From: Voacanga thouarsii
Lineage: Eukaryota > Streptophyta > Magnoliopsida > Gentianales > Apocynaceae
Assembly (NCBI GenBank): GCA_026120185.1
Contig: JANUWF010001631.1
Location: 1,860,001-1,924,000 of the forward strand
Direction: 5' to 3'
Length of the DNA stretch: 64,000 nucleotides
Position 1 is the stretch's first letter; each line of letters starts with the position of its first letter. This document shows, piece by piece, positions 10,526-21,217 of this stretch. Position numbers and translations under genes: made by a program. Under the pieces are notes generated by a model. The model saw nothing but the letters and a program-made list of their open reading frames with translations, searched no databases and had not been told where the DNA came from.

Positions 10526-10880
10526 CATATCATATAATTTAATTCACAATATGTTTGAGTGAAACACCTACGTTAGGCCTAAATATTCAAACATTTGTTT
10601 TGAAATGGATGCATAGGGAATGTCTTGTGAATTCAACTGCCATTACAATTGAGTTAATAGAAATAACATCTATGTTCTCTAAAAACTTTTAAATGATAAC
10701 TTTAATGAGATGCAAGAGATGTCAAGCTGGTTAATGAAGTCCATATCTGATAGTTCAGGTAGCATTTGTGCAGATGCAGTACTTTCCTCAGGTTGTGGTT
10801 AAATCTGATTTGGATGTCTACTGTCATTCAGAGATTCATATCCTCCAAGAGTAATGGTATGCTAATGTGGATTGGGTTCT
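10526..10880 (-). pseudogene. Geminivirus replication-enhancer-like gene (REn / C3)
   Basis: On the minus strand a frame through 10827-10650 reads 'QIRFNHNLRKVLHLHKCYL' and then 'NYQIW', the conserved central block of geminivirus REn, which binds Rep and raises replication. It overlaps the TrAP-like gene in another frame, exactly the C2/C3 arrangement of begomoviruses. The tail ('IKLYD') ends at about 10526. Stops after the central block show that it is dead. Confidence 0.8.
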
Positions 10881-11080
10881 TTAAGTCCCTCTAGAACATG
10901 CCAGTGTTGAATTCAAGTTGTGTATGATCTTTTCTCATGCGAAAATTTAGTGAACTTACAGCACAGTGATTCATATATAATGCAGCTGCAATAGAGGTTT
11001 ATTCTTCTACGTCTGTATGCTCCTCTTTGGCTACTCTATGGATGATCTTATAGGATTTGTGGATCTTTGGTGAAGAACAC
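10679..11080 (-). pseudogene. Geminivirus transcription-activator-like gene (TrAP / C2)
   Basis: The minus-strand frame holds the TrAP landmarks in order. A basic stretch ending 'RRRRINLYCSC' comes first (around 10990-11030), then Cys/His residues of the zinc-finger region. The acidic C-terminus contains 'PQPEESTASAQ' and is followed by Asp/Leu-rich residues, ending at the stop 10679-10681. TrAP activates late viral genes and suppresses silencing. Several in-frame stops (for example TAA and TAG near 11035-11050) disable it. It overlaps REn and follows Rep, as in viral DNA-A. Confidence 0.8.
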
Positions 11081-11330
11081 TTCGTAGATGGTGTAGAATT
11101 CTACATTTCCTAATATCCAGTTCTTCAGAGCTTGATTTTCTAACTTATCTAGATATAACGTGTAGCTGGACCCTTTCCCTAGATTATAGAGAAAGATTGT
11201 TGGAATGCCACCTTTAATTTGAACTGGCTTGCCATAGTTTGTATTTGATTGCTAGTCTTTCTGGGTCCTAAAAATTTCTTTTCAATACTTGAGATGGTAA
11301 GGATTGACATCATCAATGACATTATAAGTA
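11057..11330 (-). pseudogene. Geminivirus Rep (C1) helicase-domain fragment
   Basis: The minus strand opens with 'YNVIDDVNPYHLKY', the Walker B region of the Rep superfamily-3 helicase. It continues through '[18 protein letters not shown]' (motif C with its Asn) to the Rep C-terminal region. Two in-frame stops lie between these motifs. Rep nicks the origin and unwinds viral DNA. The endonuclease domain and Walker A are missing: the gene is cut at about 11322-11330, where a copia LTR remnant begins. This is the strongest single geminivirus match in the window. Confidence 0.88.
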
Positions 11331-11359
11331 CAAATTGACTCTAGGGCATATCCCTAACA
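11322..11359 (-). repeat. Remnant of the copia 3' LTR
   Basis: The plus-strand sequence TATAAGTACAAATTGACTCT and the following AGGGCATATCCCTAACA match the start of the LTR at 18300 nearly perfectly. A polypurine tract (AAGTGAGAGAC on the minus strand, 11370-11360) adjoins it. Similarity stops at about 11322, where Rep-like sequence takes over. Confidence 0.85.
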
Positions 11360-11370
11360 GTCTCTCACTT

Positions 11371-12990
11371 GCACTAAGACCAATTTGGCATAAGCCGTAA
11401 TCCCATTAATCTAGTATGACTATCATGTTTAGACGATGGGAAAGGCTTTGTCAGTGGATCTGCAACATTGTTATCAGTTGATACCTTGCATACTTTGACA
11501 TCTCCTCTATCAACAATTTCTCGAATGAGATGAAAACGTCTAAGTAAATGTTTGGATCGCTAATATGATCTTGGTTCCTTATCTTGTGCAATAGCTCCAT
11601 TGTTATCACAATAGAGATCCAATGGGTTCACAATACTAAGAACTACATCTAGTTTTGTAATGAACTTTTTAATCCAAACTGCTTTTCTAGCTGCAACTGA
11701 GGCAGCTACATACTCAGCTTCTGTAGTAGAATCGGCCACGGTGTCTGGCTTTGAACTTTTCTAGCTTACAGCACCTCCATTCAAACAAAATAGAAAACCT
11801 GATTGCGATCTGTAATCATCTATGTCGGACTAAAAACTAGCATCAGTGTAACCATTTACAACTAGCTCGCTTTATTGTCATCCATAAACTAAGAACATAT
11901 CTTTAGTTCTTCTTTAATACTTTAGTATGTTCTTGATAGCAATCCAGTGTGCCTCTCCAGGATTTGACTGAAACTTACTCGTCATGCTCAATGCATATGA
12001 CACATCAGGTCAAGTACATAACATGGCATACATGATAGACCCTATAGCAGAAGCGTATGGTATCTTGTTCATGCGCTCTTCTTCATCCTTCATAGAAGGA
12101 CTTTGCATTTTGCTGATCTTAATGCCATGTGACATTGGCAAGAATCCTCTCTTAGAGTCTTGCATACTGAACATTTTCAGTACCTTGTCAACATATGCAC
12201 TTTGACTTAGTCCAATTAGCTTTCTAGATCTATCTCTATTTACACCTAGAATATAGGCAGCTTCACCTAAGTCTTTCATTGAAAAATAATTTCCCAACCA
12301 TGTCTTTACACTTTGTAGAGTTGGGATGTCATTTCCAATGAATAAGATGTCATCAACATAAAGTACCAAAAAGACTATTGCATTCCCACTTGTTTTCTTA
12401 TAGACACAAGGCTTATCTTCATTTTTTATAAAGTTAAATTCTTTAATTACTTCATCAAAACGAAGATTCTAGCTTCGAGATGCTTGCTTCAATCCATAAA
12501 TGGATCTTTGAAGCTTGCACACTTTATTAGAATTTAAAGGATCATCAAAACCCTCAGGATGTGTCATGTACACATCCTCGAGTAAGTTTCCATTGAGAAA
12601 CGCAGTTTTAACATCCATTTGCCAAATCTCATAATCATAATATGCTGTTATGGCAAGAATAATTCTAATAAATTTAAGCATTACAATTGGTGAAAAGGTT
12701 TCATCATAGTCTATACCATGAGTTTGTCTATAACCTTTTGCAACCAGTCGTGCTTTGTAAGTATGCGCATTTCCCTCAATGTCAGTTTTCTTTTTGAAAA
12801 CCCATTTACACCTAATGGTTTTTGAACCTTTAGGTGGATTAACCAAAGTCCAGACTTGGTTATCATACATGGATTGTATCTCAGACTTCATAGCATCTAA
12901 CCATTTTCCAGAATCAGAATTCTTAATGGCTTCTTGATAGGAAGTAGGTTCATCATTAACCATAAGCTCCACATTGTGATCGTCAATGAT
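11371..12990 (-). pseudogene. Copia reverse transcriptase and RNase H, broken
   Basis: The minus-strand frames 12972-12469 and 12369-12010 carry the reverse transcriptase ('WVFKKKTDIEGNAHTYKARL', 'QMDVKTAFLNGNL', 'SIYGLKQASR', then 'LYVDDILFIG'). They are followed by RNase H with 'TEAEYVAASVAARKAVW' and the closing region before the polypurine tract (12005-11380). All are standard copia blocks. The two longest pieces are separated by a frame change and a stop; further stops lie in RNase H. Confidence 0.88.
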
Positions 12991-13014
12991 GAGAAATCCA
13001 TATCTCTCAGGTTG

Positions 13015-15371
13015 TTAACGAACCCTATCAGATCTTCGAGGTCCTTGTTCTATAGATGTAGGCTCATCTTGGACTTGTGAGCCATCTAATCGAGGTTCAT
13101 CATTTGGTTCAGACACTAATTGTGACTCTTGAATCTCATCTTGATAAGGTTCAGGCACTAATTGTGGCTCTTGAATCTCATCAAGATGTATTTTACTCCC
13201 ACTAATTCTTTTGGAAATAAATTCCTTTTCAAGAAAGAATCCATTTTGAACAACAATTACTCTATTTTCTTTTAGGAGATAAAATTGATATCCTTTAGTT
13301 TCTTTAGGATACCCCACAAATATGCATTTATCCAATTTAGGTGCAAGTTTATCAGATAATAAACACTTTACATAAACTTCACAACCCCAAATCTTCAGAA
13401 ATAACAAACTAGGTTGTCTCCCAGTCCATATCTCATATGGCGTTTTCTAAACCAATTTAGATGGAACTCGATTTAGTATGAATGCAGTAGTCTCTAGGGC
13501 ATAACCCCAAAAGGAGATTGGAAGATCAGTTTGACTCATCATTGATCGAACCATATCTAATAAAATTCGATTTCTCCGTTCAGATACACCATTCCATTGA
13601 GGTGTTCCAGGTGGAGTTAATTGGGAAATAATTCCACAATTTTTAAGATGCTTGTCAAACTCGTGACTTAAGTATTCACCACCTCGATCTAATCGAAGTG
13701 TTTTGATACTTTTGCCAATCTGATTTTGTACTTCATTTTGAAATTCTTTAAATTTCTGGAACGATTCAGATTTGTGTTTCATCAGATACAGGTAACCATA
13801 TCTGCTGAAATAACCTGTAAATGTAATGAAGTACTGAAATCCTCCTCTAGCATGTGAATTCATTGGTCCACATACATCAGTATGTATTAGGCCCAATAAA
13901 TCAGTTGCCCTTTCATTTTGACTCTTGAAAGGTGTTTTAGTCATTTTGCCTAATAAACAAGAATCACATGTTTCGTAAGATTCTAAATCGAACAAATTTA
14001 GAAGCCTATCATTATGAAGCCTTGTTATGCGTTTCTCATTTACATGGCCTAAACGACAATGCCAGAAGTAAGTCTGATTTAAATCATTGGATTTCAATCT
14101 CTTAGTATTAATATTATAGATAGACTTGTTTGAAGATTCACGAAGATTGAGAATATAGAGCCCATTTGATAATAAGGCATCTCTATAAAAAATGTTATTT
14201 TTATTAATAGAGCAAATGTTATTCCTAATAACAAATTCAAAACCTTCTAAATCCAAACAAGAAACTGAAATAATATTCCTACTCATAGCAGGAATATAAA
14301 AATAATTATTCAGTTCTAAAATAAGCCCACTGGGCAAAATTAATTCAAAAGTTCCTACAGCTACTGCAGCAACTTTTGCTCCATTCGCAACTCGTAGGTC
14401 CACCTCGCCTTTTGCCAAGGCTCTAATCCTTTTTAGACCCTGCACATTTACACAAATGTGATATCCACAACTGGTATCCAATATCCATGAATCAGAAGTA
14501 GATAAATTAATTTCTATAACATAAATACCTGAAGCGATAGTCTCACTGTCCTTCTTTTTCTTTACTTCCAAATAGAGCTTGCAATTTCTTAACCAATGTC
14601 CTTGTTCTCCACAATGGTGGCAAGCTCCCTCCTTTGGTGTCTTGGCCTTAGGTTTGGGCTTGAACTTGGACTTTGCCTTGTCCTTACCCTTACTAGCCAT
14701 GACCTTGCCATTTTGGTTGTTCCTTTTCCCTTTCCCTTTTTGAACCATTAGAAAACTAGGAGTATTCTTCTTAATGTTCAGTTCAGCTTGTTTTAGCTTC
14801 CCATGCAATTCAGTAATAGATTTCTCCATATTATGCATGTTAAAATTCATGACAAACTGGTTATACTCAGGAGGTAATGAGCCCAAGATCAAATCCGTGG
14901 CCATGTCATGATTAACAGGAGCACCAAGCTTAACAAGATGATCAAGATAGCCCTTTATTTTAAGGACATGAGCACTTACCAAAGTGCCAAAAATCATCTT
15001 ACATGCATTTAACGCCTTGTGAGTTTCAAATCTCTCTTATCGTGCTTGCTCTTGGAACATTTCCTTGAGATGCACAATCATGTCATATGCCTCTGCTTCC
15101 TCAAACTGTTTTTTAAGTTCAGAGTTCATAGTTGCTAGCATGAGGTAAGTAACATCATTGGAGTCATCTTTGTGCTTACTATAAGCATCTATTTCAGCTT
15201 TTGAGGTGTTATTTGCTGGAGCAGGTGGAATAGGATTTTCAAGAACATAGAGCTTTTTTCTTACTTAAGAACGATTCTTAAGTTTCGTGCCCAATCAAGA
15301 AAGTTAGTCGCACTAAGCTTATCTTTCTCGAGCACAGATCGTAATGAGTTATTCCAACTATTTGTTGCCAT
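13015..15371 (-). pseudogene. Copia gag, protease and integrase, nearly open
   Basis: An ATG at 15371-15369 starts MATNSWNNSLRSVLEKDKLS, a typical copia Gag start. An in-frame stop plus frame change occurs at about 15265. From 14997 to 13447 there are 516 codons without a stop. They hold the zinc knuckle CHHCGEQGHWLRNC, the protease site (W-I-L-D-T-S, with the usual Gly replaced by Ser), the GAG-pre-integrase 'HCRLGHVNEKRI' and the integrase core with 'IHTDVCGPMNS' and 'LRLDRGGEY'. A stop at about 13448 precedes the integrase C-terminal part (13407-13015). The missing protease glycine (DTS for DTG) is a likely inactivating change. Confidence 0.88.
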
Positions 15372-16762
15372 TATCTACATACAAAATATACAAAGTAATT
15401 AATTTTGAGGTGTTAATGAAAAACTCCCATTAAAAGCATTTAAACTTTTTTTGAAACTTCAACATTTTGATGTTTCGTAGTGGGTAAAAATTTTTTTTTC
15501 ATAAATATTTTATTTTAATCATAAGTAAACTTTGGCTTTAATCTTATAATTAAATAAAACTCAATTTTTGAATGAGATAGACATCAAATGTCCCGGCTAA
15601 AATATCTCATATAATGCCCTAGGCCCAAAACCATTTTGATAGCCCAGTAAGTCAAACCATATCAAACATATGGAAAACTATTTTCCATCTTGTCTCACTT
15701 AGATAATCAAAATCATCCTACTTTGGCAGGAATGGCCATATGATGATCCAAGTAATAACAAGTGTTTGATTTTGGAAGGCATTTAACACTTAATTTTTTT
15801 TTAAATAAAAAGTTGATTGTAGTAAGCATGAAATAAACATATCAAATATGCATGCAAGACATAAATAAAAGTGACATAGCATGGCCCATAACCTATGTTG
15901 ATCATCACGAGTAAAGTGAAGATCAAGGCGGTCAATCTAGGTATATGAACTCCTTAAGCATTCTCTAATGCCTTAAGCATAATCCTTCTTGGTTGTAATT
16001 GTAGGCCGCCGTCTTCTTTTACATTGGATAGTAAAATTAAAATAATTTCTATTCTAGAAAAGCAATACAATTTTACAACAATGAAAAATGACATGCAGGC
16101 CGTATTTAAAAAATTACAACTTAAAACAACCATAATGTAACCTGCCAATCACATTGGGATAAAACGGGCCATACTATGCACTAGTCAAAATAATAAACAA
16201 CTATAATAAAAAAACTAACGAATAACACACAACGAATAGTTAGTCGGGGTTCCAAGGGGCAACGCCCCTGGCGGGGTCCAAGGGGGCAGCGCCCCCGGAA
16301 GGAAAAACGATTTTTCCTTCTCTCATTGAATGAGATTTCGCCTTCCGATTTCCGAATATTAATCAGATTAACGTTCGGACCCCTTAGTAACTATCACCGT
16401 GAAATTTCATATTACAGACAATCTGCGTTCCCCTTAATCATATTCATATAGATAATATATTATCATGGCCGATTAACACAAACAATTCGCAAATATAGAA
16501 CGACGGATAGTATGCTTACGATACCATATCATATTAAAACAGACCAATTTACAGACAATCTGCAATTAATCTGGTCTAATCAGGCAACTAAGATGCACAT
16601 ATTAAACCTAATTTAGGCAGTCTGCATGCTAAGTATTCTAAAATCATAATCATGCGAACATGCTGATATACACCGTTTAAATTCACACACACATATATAT
16701 ATCATACATATCCATAACAATACGATTAACACAGATGAATCAACTTAATCGTTTAGCAAGTT
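15372..16762 (-). other. Copia 5' leader with GC-rich hairpins
   Basis: This is about 1.4 kb of non-coding sequence between the primer-binding site and gag. At 16246-16300 it has two adjacent GC-rich palindromes (AGGGGCAACGCCCCT and GGGGGCAGCGCCCCC) in an otherwise AT-rich context. Such hairpins may act in RNA packaging or translation, but that is inference. The rest shows no signal. Confidence 0.6.
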
Positions 16763-16774
16763 GCTCTGATACCA
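16763..16774 (-). other. Primer-binding site, initiator Met tRNA
   Basis: The minus strand reads TGGTATCAGAGC, the exact complement expected for the 3' end of plant initiator methionine tRNA, one base inside the LTR end. It primes minus-strand cDNA synthesis. Confidence 0.95.
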
Positions 16775-16775
16775 T

Positions 16776-18300
16776 TGTTAGAATTCGTGGACTCCTAAAC
16801 ACGGAAAACATCCACGGATCCCTTCCGAGAATCCAAGTAAACGATTAAGAAGATCGTAGGTTTGCAGAATTACCTCTGTTTGCTGTAATCGAAATCCTTC
16901 GATTCTGATTACGCTATTGTACGTTCAACCCGAACAACCACCAGATGCTGCAGTATGCGAACGTCCTCTATCGGATACACATCGCGAACTTACTCGTTAC
17001 CCGGGGAGTGCTAGCGCCTAGGGTTTGAGAGGTTTTTTTTTTTTCCTCTGGTGGATAATGGCACGAATATTCTCAACAGAATTAGACCCTTGAAAAGATG
17101 GCTAGGGTTTTCTTAAAAACCCCCGAACCGCTTAGAGTCCAACCCTAATAACATCTTATTGTATTTTAATTTAAATTCAAATTAAATTAAAACTGATATG
17201 ATAAGATTATGCCATTATCTCGGTAATTTAACTAATTAATTTACCGAGTCAAATTCTTATAATCTGGACATCATCCAGATACATAGAATGTGGACATATT
17301 TACAAATCCATTGTATCTGGTAAATTTTCTAAGTTCGATTAACTTAGACATATTTCTAGATTAATCGAATCTGGTCACCAGAAAAATAACCTAACAAGTT
17401 CGCTTATTGTGTGACCCTATAGGTTCATTTAACACTGGTAGTGTTCCTAAATTATATTTAAATGGCCCACAAGTTATAAGCAGTTTCTAGCAAAACATTA
17501 TAACTATCCAGGTTCAATGAAGATCGGTGATCTTTTTTAACCAAACCATAATTTTATAGTTAATCCTTTTGTCACACGATATCCAGATTAAGCATAAGGC
17601 ACAGAGCATGTCATCCTTATTAAGCTTAATCAATTATTTCTTAATTTCATAGTAGACTGTTCAAACAAATGATATCAATATCTTAGATTGATATATTTGA
17701 GTACGGCCATGCATTTTAACAGTCTAACTTATCAAGGGGCCCATGGATATCTCTCCTATAATTGAGAGTGACAAATTCCTTCACTATCAATCATATTCCT
17801 CTCATTGATTTATTCTATATCCAACAGTAGTCTAATTTATTATCTGGTTAAAGACAACTTTAGACAACGTCAAAATATTGAATTTATCAAGTAGGAAACT
17901 ATGATGAATTTAGGTCGAAGGACTTTTAATATTATTATGGCTAGAAAGTACTTATGACATGTTCCATGAAGTACTCTCATAGTGGGTTATGTCTAATACA
18001 ATGTTCTCTAACATTTATTTATGTTTTGACTCGATATCACAAATATCCATTACCAGTAAAACATAGCCATCAAGTCACAAACATACTAATCTTAATTTAT
18101 TATTGTTCCAATAATAATAATCGATCAGGGACAGTCTTAGAATAGTCATTGTATTCATTGTAGGGTTTTACTATCAAGTCATGTACTTGATGACCACAAA
18201 ATAAAATGCACTATTCATGGAAAGAAAAACCTCATATTATTATATAAAATATAACGACAATAGTATAAGTATAAATTGACTCTAGGGCATATCCCTAACA
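16776..18300 (-). repeat. 5' LTR of the copia element
   Basis: On the minus strand it begins TGTTAGGGATATGCCC and ends TTCTAACA just before the primer-binding site, 1525 bp in all. Most of it is repeated at 54290-55470. A T-run (17030-17044) and an AT-rich body are visible. Its right end abuts a truncated family-B LTR. Confidence 0.92.
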
Positions 18301-19494
18301 CTAACTTTACCTAAATCTTTATTGTTTAGCCAATAAAATAAGAAGAGGATAAAAAGGAAAATAAATAAGATAAAAATAGATATAACTCAAAGATGCAATT
18401 TCATGTAACTAGACAATTATCTTGAAAATACAATATTGAATCACTTAGCATTCATCCCAATCAATTATCATCTTAGCATCATAAATGAATATAAAGTAAA
18501 ATTTAATCGTTTCCTAAGTCATGAATTTACTTAGATAAATTCTACTTCATTTGTCAATCCATGGAATCACTCTATTTTGATTCACATTAACAGATTTGTC
18601 AATCAAGCTAATATAACCAAAACATGCAATAAACCCAATTCCTTATAAGTATGAAATTAGCTAATAACCCTTTGTCAAGGTGAAATAAACTTAATCTTTG
18701 ATCACTTAGTCCTATAATCTTAACTTCATCGTTCAAATCTAATAAGAATAGACAAATACGAAATCAATGCAATGAAACTCCTAACATCATTTTGTCGAGT
18801 CAATTAGAAGAACTCGCATCAATAACCAATGATAACAAGTAACCAAATAACAAAGATAACAATAGATTGATCAAAAATTCCAATTAACTCAAAATTATAA
18901 TCTCCAAAATAATATCTAATTACAATCAAAACATTAGATACATTATTGTAAAAGAAAAGTAAACAAATGATAAAAGATAAAAACTCATAAACAAGCCCTT
19001 CTTCTTCTTCTCTTAAAAGCCTCTTTTGAACAATGCTCCTTTAAGTGGTGATTAAGGAGCTAGCTTGGATCCTTCAAATCCTACATTTCTCTTGTGTTTT
19101 TTGTATTTATAAGCCTTTTTTATGCTAAATTTATTGCTTGAGGAATTTGGTCTGAGTAGAAGTCAGAAAATACCAAATTTGTGCACAAAATTTTCACCCT
19201 CCAAAGTGGACCTGGCGCCGGGTCCAGTCGACCCACCTAGCGCCGGTCTATTATGTTTTCTCTGTTTTTGCTATTTAATTAGAATAGACTCGGCACCTAG
19301 TCCCTTGGCTAGGCCTAACACCAGGTTCATTCTGGATTTGTTCACTTTTTGCTTGAATTTAATTCAAATCTACACAAATTTGTCAAAAACACTTTTAATG
19401 TCAAATATGGAGGAATATGCCTAGTTATTACAATAAATTTATCACGAAATAACCTCAATAACTAGGAAAATAATGGTGATTTTAGCCCCTATTA
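18301..19494 (-). repeat. LTR family B, inverted copy, 3' end cut
   Basis: The minus strand from 19494 matches the plus-strand LTR at 21218 onward, including the first 28 bases (ATAGGGGCTAAAATCACCAT and on). Its first bases are TA instead of TG. It is cut at 18301 by the copia LTR, losing about 160 bp of its 3' end. It carries the GC-rich GGCGCC motifs at 19210-19330. With 21218-22690 it forms the arms of a large foldback. Confidence 0.85.
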
Positions 19495-21217
19495 GAGGAT
19501 CTTGTGTAGAAGAAGGTTTATCTATTTTCTCAATAGATGTAGGATTAAACGATTGATCCTTATTTGTTTGTTCTTCTCGAATTTCATTAAATTCAATTTT
19601 ACTTCCACTGTCCCCTTTGAGTATGTGCTCCTTCTCTAAGAAGATAGCATGCTTCAAAATAAACACTTTATTTTCGGAGGAGAAATAGAAGTAATACCCA
19701 AAAGATTCTTTTGGATAGCCACAAACAAACACTTGTCAAACTTACTGTCAAGTTTGTCTAACTGTGGCCTTTTGATAAAGGTAGGACAACCCTATACTCT
19801 CGAGTAAGATAACTTTGGTTTCTTGCCAAAGAACATCTCAAATAGGGTAGTATCAACCATTTTTTACGAAATTCTGTTTAGAATATAAATAGAAGTCTCT
19901 AGTGCATACCCCCAAAATGATTTTAGCAAGTCTGCAGAGGCCATCATGGTCCGTACCATATCTAAAAGGGTTTGATTCATTCTCTCAGATACACCGCTAT
20001 GTTGACATGTATGTGGTAGAGTCTATTGAGATAACATTCCATTATCTCTAAGATAATCCTAAAACTCTTGGCTTAAGTATTCACCTCCTCGATTCGATCT
20101 TAGAGTCTTAATACTTTTGCCAAGTTGTTTCTCTACTTCATTCTTGAAGTTTTTGAACTTTTCAAAAGCTTTAGACTTGTATTTCATTAAATACAAATAC
20201 CTAAATCATGAATAATCATCGATAAAGGTTATAAAATAGTTATAATCTCCTCTTGCTTGTATAGACATTGGGCCACATACATCAGAATGTATGAGTTCTA
20301 ATAACTCTTTAGCCCTTTCTCCTTTTCCAGAAAAAAAGGCTTTAGCCATTTTACCTAGTAAACAAGACTCGCAAGTGCCATATGATTCATAATCAAATAA
20401 CTCTAAGTCACCAAGCTTGTGTAACTTAGAAACACGATTCTCATTTACATGCCTTAAATGGCAATGCCATAAGTAAGAAGTGTTTGGGTTATCAATCTTT
20501 GGTTTCGTATTGTTTATATTGAGAATTGGATTATCCATGTCTAACATATATAAACCATTAATCAAAGTTGCAGAATCATAATGAATATCATTCAATGAAA
20601 AAGGATAACATTCATTCTTAAATATCAAATTAAATCCATACAAGTCTAAGCACACAATTGAGATAATGTTTTTCATTAAAACTAAAATAACAGTTTTGTA
20701 GTTCTAAAACTAATTCTGAAGGTAGGTTTAGCTCGTATGTCCCCACAGCAAATGCAGCAATCTTTGCTCCATTTGCAGTATTTAGGTCTACATTGCCTTT
20801 CTCTAACCTTCTACTGCCCTTTAGTCCTTGCAAGTTATTGCACAAATGAGATCCACAACCGGTATCCAGTACCCATATCTCATTACTAAAGGCAGTATTT
20901 ATCTCAATTATAAACATACCAAGAGTAGAAGGAGAAGTGCCCACAAGCTTCTCCTTCTGCTTCTTTTCCATAACGGTCTCCAATTAAGTTTTACAGTTAT
21001 GCCTCCAATGGCCTATTTTGTCACAGTGATGGCATGGGCCTTTAGTGGTTGCATCCTTCTTCTTTACACTGCATTTGGGCTTAATGGGAGCCTCATTCTT
21101 CCTCCTTTCAACTTTTTTCTTGGAAGAAGAAGATTCTACCATCAAGACCGTATTAGAATCCTTCTTTATAGAGGACTCCGCAATCTTGAGAAGATTGATC
21201 AACTCAGGAATGGTGGA
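19495..21217 (-). pseudogene. Copia gag-protease-integrase fragment
   Basis: The minus strand encodes the zinc knuckle CHHCDKIGHWRHNC (about 21000-21040), the protease site 'IWVLDTGCGSHLC', the GAG-pre-integrase 'HLRHVNENRVSKLH' and the integrase start 'IHSDVCGPMS'. It runs on to an integrase C-terminal piece (19732-19495). It is related to the copia element at 11322-18300 but clearly a different copy. No LTR of its own remains: both sides abut the outer ends of family-B LTRs. Several frameshifts are present. Confidence 0.85.

Larger units (their letters stand above)
11322..18300 (-). mobile_element. Ty1/copia LTR retrotransposon, 3' LTR almost lost
   Basis: The minus-strand order is 5' LTR (16776-18300), primer-binding site, leader, gag, protease, integrase, reverse transcriptase, RNase H, polypurine tract, then only about 38 bp of 3' LTR (11322-11359). 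Integrase before reverse transcriptase defines Ty1/copia. A third copy of the LTR lies at 54290-55470. Stops and frameshifts break the coding region. Because the 3' LTR is cut, a deletion must have removed its rest together with the N-terminal part of the neighbouring viral Rep. Confidence 0.88.
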
